Shown here one piece after another: positions 50,423 to 63,686 of a DNA stretch of 64,000 bases. The notes under the pieces were generated by a model. It had not been told where the DNA came from and ran no database searches. It was given only the letters and a program-made list of their open reading frames with translations. Source of the stretch: Rhynochetos jubatus (Eukaryota; Chordata; Aves; Eurypygiformes; Rhynochetidae). A program made the position numbers and the translations under genes. Position 1 is the stretch's first letter. The number at the start of each line of letters is the position of its first letter. The DNA lies in assembly GCA_027574665.1 (NCBI GenBank), contig CM050664.1, positions 20,541,838 to 20,605,837 of the forward strand, in the 5' to 3' direction.

Positions 50423-53400
50423 TCCGGAGAACCAGAAAGCCCACAGCTCCAGGGATAATTGGGATTGCAAAGGCCTGCCAAGAGGAGCACGACACTGCAC
50501 AGACATGGCTCCTTCCCCTGCTTTCCTAGCCAGAACCCGGGGGGGGCAGTGGCCGGAAACCGCGGTCGGCAACTTCTAGGGTTAGGGTTAGGGTTAGGGT
50601 CCGGAGAACCAGAAAGCCCACAGCTCCAGGGATAATTGGGATTGCAAAGGCCTGCCAAGAGGAGCACGACACTGCACAGACATGGCTCCTTCCCCTGCTT
50701 TCCTAGCCAGAACCCGGGGGGGCAGTGGCCGGAAACCGCGGTCGGCAACTTCTAGGGTTAGGGTTAGGGTTAGGGTCCGGAGAACCAGAAAGCCCACAGC
50801 TCCAGGGATAATTGGGATTGCAAAGGCCTGCCAAGAGGAGCACGACACTGCACAGACATGGCTCCTTCCCCAGCTTTCCTAGCCAGAACCCGGGGGGGGC
50901 CGTGGCCGGAAACCGCGGTCGGCAACTTCTAGGGTTAGGGTTAGGGTTAGGGTCCGGAGAACCAGAAAGCCCACAGCTCCAGGGATAATTGGGATTGCAA
51001 AGGCCTGCCAAGAGGAGCACGACACTGCACAGACATGGCTCCTTCCCCAGCTTTCCTAGCCAGAACCCAGGGGGGGCCGTGGCCGGAAACCGCGGTCGGC
51101 AACTTCTAGGGTTAGGGTTAGGGTTAGGGTCCGGAGAACCAGAAAGCCCACAGCTCCAGGGATAATTGGGATTGCAAAGGCCTGCCAAGAGGAGCACGAC
51201 ACTGCACAGACATGGCTCCTTCCCCAGCTTTCCTAGCCAGAACCCAGGGGGGGCCGTGGCCGGAAACCGCGGTCGGCAACTTCTAGGGTTAGGGTTAGGG
51301 TTAGGGTCCGGAGAACCAGAAAGCCCACAGCTCCAGGGATAATTGGGATTGCAAAGGCCTGCCAAGAGGAGCACGACACTGCACAGACATGGCTCCTTCC
51401 CCTGCTTTCCTAGCCAGAACCCGGGGGGGCCGTGGCCGGAAACCGCGGTCGGCAACTTCTAGGGTTAGGGTTAGGGTTAGGGTCCGGAGAACCAGAAAGC
51501 CCACAGCTCCAGGGATAATTGGGATTGCAAAGGCCTGCCAAGAGGAGCACGACACTGCACAGACATGGCTCCTTCCCCTGCTTTCCTAGCCAGAACACGG
51601 GGGGGGCAGTGGCCGGAAACCGCGGTCGGCAACCTCTAGGGTTAGGGTTAGGGTTAGGGTCCGGAGAACCAGAAAGCCCACAGCTCCAGGGATAATTGGG
51701 ATTGCAAAGGCCTGCCAAGAGGAGCACGACACTGCACAGACATGGCTCCTTCCCCTGCTTTCCTAGCCAGAACCCGGGGGGGGCCGTGGCCGGAAACCGC
51801 GGTCGGCAACTTCTAGGGTTAGGGTTAGGGTTAGGGTCCGGAGAACCAGAAAGCCCACAGCTCCAGGGATAATTGGGATTGCAAAGGCCTGCCAAGAGGA
51901 GCACGACACTGCACAGACATGGCTCCTTCCCCAGCTTTCCTAGCCAGAACCCGGGGGGGGCCGTGGCCGGAAACCGCGGTCGGCAACTTCTAGGGTTAGG
52001 GTTAGGGTTAGGGTCCGGAGAACCAGAAAGCCCACAGCTCCAGGGATAATTGGGATTGCAAAGGCCTGCCAAGAGGAGCACGACACTGCACAGACATGGC
52101 TCCTTCCCCAGCTTTCCTAGCCAGAACACAGGGGGGGCCGTGGCCGGAAACCGCGGTCGGCAACTTCTAGGGTTAGGGTTAGGGTTAGGGTCCGGAGAAC
52201 CAGAAAGCCCACAGCTCCAGGGATAATTGGGATTGCAAAGGCCTGCCAAGAGGAGCACGACACTGCACAGACATGGCTCCTTCCCCAGCTTTCCTAGCCA
52301 GAACCCGGGGGGGGCCGTGGCCGGAAACCGCGGTCGGCAACTTCTAGGGTTAGGGTTAGGGTTAGGGTCCGGAGAACCAGAAAGCCCACAGCTCCAGGGA
52401 TAATTGGGATTGCAAAGGCCTGCCAAGAGGAGCACGACACTGCACAGACATGGCTCCTTCCCCAGCTTTCCTAGCCAGAACCCAGGGGGGGCCGTGGCCG
52501 GAAACCGCGGTCGGCAACTTCTAGGGTTAGGGTTAGGGTTAGGGTCCGGAGAACCAGAAAGCCCACAGCTCCAGGGATAATTGGGATTGCAAAGGCCTGC
52601 CAAGAGGAGCACGACACTGCACAGACATGGCTCCTTCCCCTGCTTTCCTAGCCAGAACCCGGGGGGGGCCGTGGCCGGAAACCGCGGTCGGCAACTTCTA
52701 GGGTTAGGGTTAGGGTTAGGGTCCGGAGAACCAGAAAGCCCACAGCTCCAGGGATAATTGGGATTGCAAAGGCCTGCCAAGAGGAGCACGACACTGCACA
52801 GACATGGCTCCTTCCCCAGCTTTCCTAGCCAGAACCCGGGGGGGGCCGTGGCCGGAAACCGCGGTCGGCAACTTCTAGGGTTAGGGTTAGGGTTAGGGTC
52901 CGGAGAACCAGAAAGCCCACAGCTCCAGGGATAATTGGGATTGCAAAGGCCTGCCAAGAGGAGCACGACACTGCACAGACATGGCTCCTTCCCCTGCTTT
53001 CCTAGCCAGAACCCGGGGGGGGCAGTGGCCGGAAACCGCGGTCGGCAACTTCTAGGGTTAGGGTTAGGGTTAGGGTCCGGAGAACCAGAAAGCCCACAGC
53101 TCCAGGGATAATTGGGATTGCAAAGGCCTGCCAAGAGGAGCACGACACTGCACAGACATGGCTCCTTCCCCAGCTTTCCTAGCCAGAACCCAGGGGGGGG
53201 TGTGGCCGGAAACCGCGGTCGGCAACTTCTAGGGTTAGGGTTAGGGTTAGGGTCCGGAGAACCAGAAAGCCCACAGCTCCAGGGATAATTGGGATTGCAA
53301 AGGCCTGCCAAGAGGAGCACGACACTGCACAGACATGGCTCCTTCCCCTGCTTTCCTAGCCAGAACCCGGGGGGGGCCGTGGCCGGAAACCGCGGTCGGC

Positions 53401-56400
53401 AACTTCTAGGGTTAGGGTTAGGGTTAGGGTCCGGAGAACCAGAAAGCCCACAGCTCCAGGGATAATTGGGATTGCAAAGGCCTGCCAAGAGGAGCACGAC
53501 ACTGCACAGACATGGCTCCTTCCCCAGCTTTCCTAGCCAGAACCCGGGGGGGCAGTGGCCGGAAACCGCGGTCGGCAACTTCTAGGGTTAGGGTTAGGGT
53601 TAGGGTCCGGAGAACCAGAAAGCCCACAGCTCCAGGGATAATTGGGATTGCAAAGGCCTGCCAAGAGGAGCACGACACTGCACAGACATGGCTCCTTCCC
53701 CTGCTTTCCTAGCCAGAACCCGGGGGGGGCCGTGGCCGGAAACCGCGGTCGGCAACTTCTAGGGTTAGGGTTAGGGTTAGGGTCCGGAGAACCAGAAAGC
53801 CCACAGCTCCAGGGATAATTGGGATTGCAAAGGCCTGCCAAGAGGAGCACGACACTGCACAGACATGGCTCCTTCCCCTGCTTTCCTAGCCAGAACCGGG
53901 GGGGGCAGTGGCCGGAAACCGCGGTCGGCAACCTCTAGGGTTAGGGTTAGGGTTAGGGTCCGGAGAACCAGAAAGCCCACAGCTCCAGGGATAATTGGGA
54001 TTGCAAAGGTCTGCCAAGAGGAGCACGACACTGCACAGACATGGCTCCTTCCCCTGCTTTCCTAGCCAGAACCCGGGGGGGGCAGTGGCCGGAAACCGCG
54101 GTCGGCAACTTCTAGGGTTAGGGTTAGGGTTAGGGTCCGGAGAACCAGAAAGCCCACAGCTCCAGGGATAATTGGGATTGCAAAGGCCTGCCAAGAGGAG
54201 CACGACACTGCACAGACATGACTCCTTCCCCTGCTTTCCTAGCCAGAACCCGGGGGGGGGCGTGGCCGGAAACCGCGGTCGGCAACTTCTAGGGTTAGGG
54301 TTAGGGTTAGGGTCCGGAGAACCAGAAAGCCCACAGCTCCAGGGATAATTGGGATTGCAAAGGCCTGCCAAGAGGAGCACGACACTGCACAGACATGGCT
54401 CCTTCCCCTGCTTTCCTAGCCAGAACCCCGGGGGGGCCGTGGCCGGAAACCGCGGTCGGCAACTTCTAGGGTTAGGGTTAGGGTTAGGGTCCGGAGAACC
54501 AGAAAGCCCACAGCTCCAGGGATAATTGGGATTGCAAAGGCCTGCCAAGAGGAGCACGACACTGCACAGACATGGCTCCTTCCCCTGCTTTCCTAGCCAG
54601 AACCCAGGGGGGGCAGTGGCCGGAAACCGCGGTCGGCAACTTCTAGGGTTAGGGTTAGGGTTAGGGTCCGGAGAACCAGAAAGCCCACAGCTCCAGGGAT
54701 AATTGGGATTGCAAAGGCCTGCCAAGAGGAGCACGACACTGCACAGACATGGCTCCTTCCCCAGCTTTCCTAGCCAGAACCCGGGGGGGGCCGTGGCCGG
54801 AAACCGCGGTCGGCAACTTCTAGGGTTAGGGTTAGGGTTAGGGTCCGGAGAACCAGAAAGCCCACAGCTCCAGGGATAATTGGGATTGCAAAGGCCTGCC
54901 AAGAGGAGCACGACACTGCACAGACATGGCTCCTTCCCCTGCTTTCCTAGCCAGAACCCAGGGGGGGCCGTGGCCGGAAACCGCGGTCGGCAACTTCTAG
55001 GGTTAGGGTTAGGGTTAGGGTCCGGAGAACCAGAAAGCCCACAGCTCCAGGGATAATTGGGATTGCAAAGGCCTGCCAAGAGGAGCACGGCACTGCACAG
55101 ACATGGCTCCTTCCCCAGCTTTCCTAGCCAGAACCCGGGGGGGGGCCGTGGCCAGAAACCGCGGTCGGCAACTTCTAGGGTTAGGGTTAGGGTTAGGGTC
55201 CGGAGAACCGGAAAGCCCACAGCTCCAGGGATAATTGGGATTGCAAAGGCCTGCCAAGAGGAGCACGACACTGCACAGACATGGCTCCTTCCCCTGCTTT
55301 CCTAGCCAGAACCCGGGGGGGGCCGTGGCCGGAAACCGCGGTCGGCAACTTCTAGGGTTAGGGTTAGGGTTAGGGTCCGGAGAACCAGAAAGCCCACAGC
55401 TCCAGGGATAATTGGGATTGCAAAGGCCTGCCAAGAGGAGCACGACACTGCACAGACATGGCTCCTTCCCCTGCTTTCCTAGCCAGAACCCAGGGGGGGC
55501 CGTGGCCGGAAACCGCGGTCGGCAACTTCTAGGGTTAGGGTTAGGGTTAGGGTCCGGAGAACCAGAAAGCCCACAGCTCCAGGGATAATTGGGATTGCAA
55601 AGGCCTGCCAAGAGGAGCACGACACTGCACAGACATGGCTCCTTCCCCAGCTTTCCTAGCCAGAACCCGGGGGGGGCCATGGCCGGAAACCGCGGTCGGC
55701 AACTTCTAGGGTTAGGGTTAGGGTTAGGGTCCGGAGAACCAGAAAGCCCACAGCTCCAGGGATAATTGGGATTGCAAAGGCCTGCCAAGAGGAGCACGAC
55801 ACTGCACAGACATGGCTCCTTCCCCTGCTTTCCTAGCCAGAACCCGGGGGGGGCCGTGGCCGGAAACCGCGGTCGGCAACTTCTAGGGTTAGGGTTAGGG
55901 TTAGGGTCCGGAGAACCAGAAAGCCCACAGCTCCAGGGATAATTGGGATTGCAAAGGCCTGCCAAGAGGAGCACGACACTGCACAGACATGGCTCCTTCC
56001 CCAGCTTTCCTAGCCAGAACCCGGGGGGGGCTGTGGCCGGAAACCGCGGTCGGCAACTTCTAGGGTTAGGGTTAGGGTTAGGGTCCGGAGAACCAGAAAG
56101 CCCACAGCTCCAGGGATAATTGGGATTGCAAAGGCCTGCCAAGAGGAGCACGACACTGCACAGACATGGCTCCTTCCCCTGCTTTCCTAGCCAGAACCCG
56201 GGGGGGGCAGTGGCCGGAAACCGCGGTCGGCAACTTCTAGGGTTAGGGTTAGGGTTAGGGTCCGGAGAACCAGAAAGCCCACAGCTCCAGGGATAATTGG
56301 GATTGCAAAGGCCTGCCAAGAGGAGCACGACACTGCACAGACATGGCTCCTTCCCCTGCTTTCCTAGCCAGAACCCGGGGGGGGCAGTGGCCGGAAACCG

Positions 56401-59400
56401 CGGTCGGCAACTTCTAGGGTTAGGGTTAGGGTTAGGGTCCGGAGAACCAGAAAGCCCACAGCTCCAGGGATAATTGGGATTGCAAAGGCCTGCCAAGAGG
56501 AGCACGACACTGCACAGACATGGCTCCTTCCCCTGCTTTCCTAGCCAGAACCCGGGGGGGGCAGTGGCCGGAAACCGCGGTCGGCAACCTCTAGGGTTAG
56601 GGTTAGGGTTAGGGTCCGGAGAACCAGAAAGCCCACAGCTCCAGGGATAATTGGGATTGCAAAGGCCTGCCAAGAGGAGCACGACACTGCACAGACATGG
56701 CTCCTTCCCCAGCTTTCCTAGCCAGAACCCAGGGGGGCCGTGGCCGGAAACCGCGGTCGGCAACTTCTAGGGTTAGGGTTAGGGTTAGGGTCCGGAGAAC
56801 CAGAAAGCCCACAGCTCCAGGGATAATTGGGATTGCAAAGGCCTGCCAAGAGGAGCACGACACTGCACAGACATGGCTCCTTCCCCAGCTTTCCTAGCCA
56901 GAACCCAGGGGGGGCCGTGGCCGGAAACCGCGGTCGGCAACTTCTAGGGTTAGGGTTAGGGTTAGGGTCCGGAGAACCAGAAAGCCCACAGCTCCAGGGA
57001 TAATTGGGATTGCAAAGGCCTGCCAAGAGGAGCACGACACTGCACAGACATGGCTCCTTCCCCTGCTTTCCTAGCCAGAACCCGGGGGGGGCCGTGGCCG
57101 GAAACCGCGGTCGGCAACTTCTAGGGTTAGGGTTAGGGTTAGGGTCCGGAGAACCAGAAAGCCCACAGCTCCAGGGATAATTGGGATTGCAAAGGCCTGC
57201 CAAGAGGAGCACGACACTGCACAGACATGGCTCCTTCCCCTTCTTTCCTAGCCAGAACCCGGGGGGGCAGTGGCCGGAAACCGCGGTCGGCAACCTCTAG
57301 GGTTAGGGTTAGGGTTAGGGTCCGGAGAACCAGAAAGCCCACAGCTCCAGGGATAATTGGGATTGCAAAGGCCTGCCAAGAGGAGCACGACACTGCACAG
57401 ACATGGCTCCTTCCCCTGCTTTCCTAGCCAGAACCCGGGGGGGGCCGTGCCGGAAACCGCGGTCGGCAACTTCTAGGGTTAGGGTTAGGGTTAGGGTCCG
57501 GAGAACCAGAAAGCCCACAGCTCCAGGGATAATTGGGATTGCAAAGGCCTGCCAAGAGGAGCACGACACTGCACAGACATGGCTCCTTCCCCAGCTTTCC
57601 TAGCCAGAACCCGGGAGGGGCTGTGGCCGGAAACCGCGGTCGGCAACTTCTAGGGTTAGGGTTAGGGTTAGGGTCCGGAGAACCAGAAAGCCCACAGCTC
57701 CAGGGATAATTGGGATTGCAAAGGCCTGCCAAGAGGAGCACGACACTGCACAGACATGGCTCCTTCCCCTGCTTTCCTAGCCAGAACCCGGGGGGGGGCC
57801 GTGGCCGGAAACCGCGGTCGGCAACTTCTAGGGTTAGGGTTAGGGTTAGGGTCCGGAGAACCAGAAAGCCCACAGCTCCAGGGATAATTGGGATTGCAAA
57901 GGCCTGCCAAGAGGAGCACGACACTGCACAGACATGGCTCCTTCCCCTGCTTTCCTAGCCAGAACCCGGGGGGGGCCGTGGCCGGAAACCGCGGTCGGCA
58001 ACTTCTAGGGTTAGGGTTAGGGTTAGGGTCCGGAGAACCAGAAAGCCCACAGCTCCAGGGATAATTGGGATTGCAAAGGCCTGCCAAGAGGAGCACGACA
58101 CTGCACAGACATGGCTCCTTCCCCAGCTTTCCTAGCCAGAACCCGGGGGGGGCCGTGGCCGGAAACCGCGGTCGGCAACTTCTAGGGTTAGGGTTAGGGT
58201 TAGGGTCCGGAGAACCAGAAAGCCCACAGCTCCAGGGATAATTGGGATTGCAAAGGCCTGCCAAGAGGAGCACGACACTGCACAGACATGGCTCCTTCCC
58301 CTGCTTTCCTAGCCAGAACCCAGGGGGGGCCGTGGCCGGAAACCGCGGTCGGCAACCTCTAGGGTTAGGGTTAGGGTTAGGGTCCGGAGAACCAGAAAGC
58401 CCACAGCTCCAGGGATAATTGGGATTGCAAAGGCCTGCCAAGAGGAGCACGACACTGCACAGACATGGCTCCTTCCCCTGCTTTCCTAGCCAGAACCCGG
58501 GGGGGGCCGTGGCCGGAAACCGCGGTCGGCAACTTCTAGGGTTAGGGTTAGGGTTAGGGTCCGGAGAACCAGAAAGCCCACAGCTCCAGGGATAATTGGG
58601 ATTGCAAAGGCCTGCCAAGAGGAGCACGACACTGCACAGACATGGCTCCTTCCCCAGCTTTCCTAGCCAGAACCCGGGGGGGGCCGTGGCCGGAAACCGC
58701 GGTCGGCAACTTCTAGGGTTAGGGTTAGGGTTAGGGTCCGGAGAACCAGAAAGCCCACAGCTCCAGGGATAATTGGGATTGCAAAGGCCTGCCAAGAGGA
58801 GCACGACACTGCACAGACATGGCTCCTTCCCCAGCTTTCCTAGCCAGAACCCAGGGGGGGCCGTGGCCGGAAACCGCGGTCGGCAACTTCTAGGGTTAGG
58901 GTTAGGGTTAGGGTCCGGAGAACCAGAAAGCCCACAGCTCCAGGGATAATTGGGATTGCAAAGGCCTGCCAAGAGGAGCACGACACTGCACAGACATGGC
59001 TCCTTCCCCTGCTTTCCTAGCCAGAACCCGGGGGGGGCCGTGGCCGGAAACCGCGGTCGGCAACTTCTAGGGTTAGGGTTAGGGTTAGGGTCCGGAGAAC
59101 CAGAAAGCCCACAGCTCCAGGGATAATTGGGATTGCAAAGGCCTGCCAAGAGGAGCACGACACTGCACAGACATGGCTCCTTCCCCAGCTTTCCTAGCCA
59201 GAACCCGGGGGGGGCCGTGGCCGGAAACCGCGGTCGGCAACTTCTAGGGTTAGGGTTAGGGTTAGGGTCCGGAGAACCAGAAAGCCCACAGCTCCAGGGA
59301 TAATTGGGATTGCAAAGGCCTGCCAAGAGGAGCACGACACTGCACAGACATGGCTCCTTCCCCTGCTTTCCTAGCCAGAACCCGGGGGGGGCAGTGGCCG

Positions 59401-62400
59401 GAAACCGCGGTCGGCAACTTCTAGGGTTAGGGTTAGGGTTAGGGTCCGGAGAACCAGAAAGCCCACAGCTCCAGGGATAATTGGGATTGCAAAGGCCTGC
59501 CAAGAGGAGCACGACACTGCACAGACATGGCTCCTTCCCCAGCTTTCCTAGCCAGAACCCAGGGGGGGGTGTGGCCGGAAACCGCGGTCGGCAACTTCTA
59601 GGGTTAGGGTTAGGGTTAGGGTCCGGAGAACCAGAAAGCCCACAGCTCCAGGGATAATTGGGATTGCAAAGGCCTGCCAAGAGGAGCACGACACTGCACA
59701 GACATGGCTCCTTCCCCTGCTTTCCTAGCCAGAACCCGGGGGGGGCAGTGGCCGGAAACCGCGGTCGGCAACTTCTAGGGTTAGGGTTAGGGTTAGGGTC
59801 CGGAGAACCAGAAAGCCCACAGCTCCAGGGATAATTGGGATTGCAAAGGCCTGCCAAGAGGAGCACGACACTGCACAGACATGGCTCCTTCCCCTGCTTT
59901 CCTAGCCAGAACCCGGGGGGGGCCGTGGCCGGAAACCGCGGTCGGCAACTTCTAGGGTTAGGGTTAGGGTTAGGGTCCGGAGAACCAGAAAGCCCACAGC
60001 TCCAGGGATAATTGGGATTGCAAAGGCCTGCCAAGAGGAGCACGACACTGCACAGACATGGCTCCTTCCCCTGCTTTCCTAGCCAGAACCCGGGGGGGCA
60101 GTGGCCGGAAACCGCGGTCGGCAACTTCTAGGGTTAGGGTTAGGGTTAGGGTCCGGAGAACCAGAAAGCCCACAGCTCCAGGGATAATTGGGATTGCAAA
60201 GGCCTGCCAAGAGGAGCACGACACTGCACAGACATGGCTCCTTCCCCTGCTTTCCTAGCCAGAACCCGGGGGGGGCCGTGGCCGGAAACCGCGGTTGGCA
60301 ACTTCTAGGGTTAGGGTTAGGGTTAGGGTCCGGAGAACCAGAAAGCCCACAGCTCCAGGGATAATTGGGATTGCAAAGGCCTGCCAAGAGGAGCACGACA
60401 CTGCACAGACATGGCTCCTTCCCCTGCTTTCCTAGCCAGAACCCGGGGGGGGCAGTGGCCGGAAACCGCGGTCGGCAACCTCTAGGGTTAGGGTTAGGGT
60501 TAGGGTCCGGAGAACCAGAAAGCCCACAGCTCCAGGGATAATTGGGATTGCAAAGGCCTGCCAAGAGGAGCACGACACTGCACAGACATGGCTCCTTCCC
60601 CTGCTTTCCTAGCCAGAACCCGGGGGGGCAGTGGCCGGAAACCGCGGTCGGCAACTTCTAGGGTTAGGGTTAGGGTTAGGGTCCGGAGAACCAGAAAGCC
60701 CACAGCTCCAGGGATAATTGGGATTGCAAAGGCCTGCCAAGAGGAGCACGACACTGCACAGACATGGCTCCTTCCCCTGCTTTCCTAGCCAGAACCCGGG
60801 GGGGGCCGTGGCCGGAAACCGCGGTCGGCAACTTCTAGGGTTAGGGTTAGGGTTAGGGTCCGGAGAACCAGAAAGCCCACAGCTCCAGGGATAATTGGGA
60901 TTGCAAAGGCCTGCCAAGAGGAGCACGACACTGCACAGACATGGCTCCTTCCCCTGCTTTCCTAGCCAGAACCCCGGGGGGGCCGTGGCCGGAAACCGCG
61001 GTCGGCAACTTCTAGGGTTAGGGTTAGGGTTAGGGTCCGGAGAACCAGAAAGCCCACAGCTCCAGGGATAATTGGGATTGCAAAGGCCTGCCAAGAGGAG
61101 CACGACACTGCACAGACATGGCTCCTTCCCCTGCTTTCCTAGCCAGAACCCGGGGGGGGCCGTGGCCGGAAACCGCGGTCGGCAACTTCTAGGGTTAGGG
61201 TTAGGGTTAGGGTCCGGAGAACCAGAAAGCCCACAGCTCCAGGGATAATTGGGATTGCAAAGGCCTGCCAAGAGGAGCACGACACTGCACAGACATGGCT
61301 CCTTCCCCTGCTTTCCTAGCCAGAACCCGGGGGGGGCAGTGGCCGGAAACCGCGGTCGGCAACTTCTAGGGTTAGGGTTAGGGTTAGGGTCCGGAGAACC
61401 AGAAAGCCCACAGCTCCAGGGATAATTGGGATTGCAAAGGCCTGCCAAGAGGAGCACGACACTGCACAGACATGGCTCCTTCCCCAGCTTTCCTAGCCAG
61501 AACCCGGGGGGGCCGTGGCCGGAAACCGCGGTCGGCAACTTCTAGGGTTAGGGTTAGGGTTAGGGTCCGGAGAACCAGAAAGCCCACAGCTCCAGGGATA
61601 ATTGGGATTGCAAAGGCCTGCCAAGAGGAGCACGACACTGCACAGACATGGCTCCTTCCCCTGCTTTCCTAGCCAGAACCCGGGGGGGGCCGTGGCCGGA
61701 AACCGCGGTCGGCAACTTCTAGGGTTAGGGTTAGGGTTAGGGTCCGGAGAACCAGAAAGCCCACAGCTCCAGGGATAATTGGGATTGCAAAGGCCTGCCA
61801 AGAGGAGCACGACACTGCACAGACATGGCTCCTTCCCCTGCTTTCCTAGCCAGAACCCGGGGGGGGCAGTGGCCGGAAACCGCGGTCGGCAACTTCTAGG
61901 GTTAGGGTTAGGGTTAGGGTCCGGAGAACCAGAAAGCCCACAGCTCCAGGGATAATTGGGATTGCAAAGGCCTGCCAAGAGGAGCACGACACTGCACAGA
62001 CATGGCTCCTTCCCCTGCTTTCCTAGCCAGAACCCGGGGGGGGCAGTGGCCGGAAACCGCGGTCGGCAACTTCTAGGGTTAGGGTTAGGGTTAGGGTCCG
62101 GAGAACCAGAAAGCCCACAGCTCCAGGGATAATTGGGATTGCAAAGGCCTGCCAAGAGGAGCACGACACTGCACAGACATGGCTCCTTCCCCTGCTTTCC
62201 TAGCCAGAACCCGGGGGGGCCGTGGCCGGAAACCGCGGTCGGCAACTTCTAGGGTTAGGGTTAGGGTTAGGGTCCGGAGAACCAGAAAGCCCACAGCTCC
62301 AGGGATAATTGGGATTGCAAAGGCCTGCCAAGAGGAGCACGACACTGCACAGACATGGCTCCTTCCCCAGCTTTCCTAGCCAGTACCCGGGGGGGGCCGT

Positions 62401-63663
62401 GGCCGGAAACCGCGGTCGGCAACTTCTAGGGTTAGGGTTAGGGTTAGGGTCCGGAGAACCAGAAAGCCCACAGCTCCAGGGATAATTGGGATTGCAAAGG
62501 CCTGCCAAGAGGAGCACGACACTGCACAGACATGGCTCCTTCCCCAGCTTTCCTAGCCAGAACCCAGGGGGGGGCCGTGGCCGGAAACCGCGGTCGGCAA
62601 CTTCTAGGGTTAGGGTTAGGGTTAGGGTCCGGAGAACCAGAAAGCCCACAGCTCCAGGGATAATTGGGATTGCAAAGGCCTGCCAAGAGGAGCACGACAC
62701 TGCACAGACATGGCTCCTTCCCCTGCTTTCCTAGCCAGAACCCGGGGGGGGCCGTGGCCGGAAACCGCGGTCGGCAACTTCTAGGGTTAGGGTTAGGGTT
62801 AGGGTCCGGAGAACCAGAAAGCCCACAGCTCCAGGGATAATTGGGATTGCAAAGGCCTGCCAAGAGGAGCACGACACTGCACAGACATGGCTCCTTCCCC
62901 TGCTTTCCTAGCCAGAACCCGGGGGGGGCAGTGGGCGGAAACCGCGGTCGGCAACTTCTAGGGTTAGGGTTAGGGTTAGGGTCCGGAGAACCAGAAAGCC
63001 CACAGCTCCAGGGATAATTGGGATTGCAAAGGCCTGCCAAGAGGAGCACGACACTGCACAGACATGGCTCCTTCCCCAGCTTTCCTAGCCAGAACCCGGG
63101 GGGGCAGTGGCCGGAAACCGCGGTCGGCAACTTCTAGGGTTAGGGTTAGGGTTAGGGTCCGGAGAACCAGAAAGCCCACAGCTCCAGGGATAATTGGGAT
63201 TGCAAAGGCCTGCCAAGAGGAGCACGACACTGCACAGACATGGCTCCTTCCCCAGCTTTCCTAGCCAGAACCCGGGGGGGCCGTGGCCGGAAACCGCGGT
63301 CGGCAACTTCTAGGGTTAGGGTTAGGGTTAGGGTCCGGAGAACCAGAAAGCCCACAGCTCCAGGGATAATTGGGATTGCAAAGGCCTGCCAAGAGGAGCA
63401 CGGCACTGCACAGACATGGCTCCTTCCCCTGCTTTCCTAGCCAGAACCCGGGGGGGGCCGTGGCCGGAAACCGCGGTCGGCAACTTCTAGGGTTAGGGTT
63501 AGGGTTAGGGTCCGGAGAACCAGAAAGCCCACAGCTCCAGGGATAATTGGGATTGCAAAGGCCTGCCAAGAGGAGCACGACACTGCACAGACATGGCTCC
63601 TTCCCCTGCTTTCCTAGCCAGAACCCGGGGGGGGCCGTGGCCGGAAACCGCGGTCGGCAACTT

Positions 63664-63686
63664 CTAGGGTTAGGGTTAGGGTTAGG
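63664..63686 (+). repeat. Telomeric tract with a truncated last hexamer (TTAGG)
   Basis: CTAGGG, two TTAGGG and a final TTAGG that has lost one G. It is the only single-base loss seen inside a telomeric tract in the window. The next monomer has also lost one C in its pyrimidine block near 63780. Confidence 0.9.
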
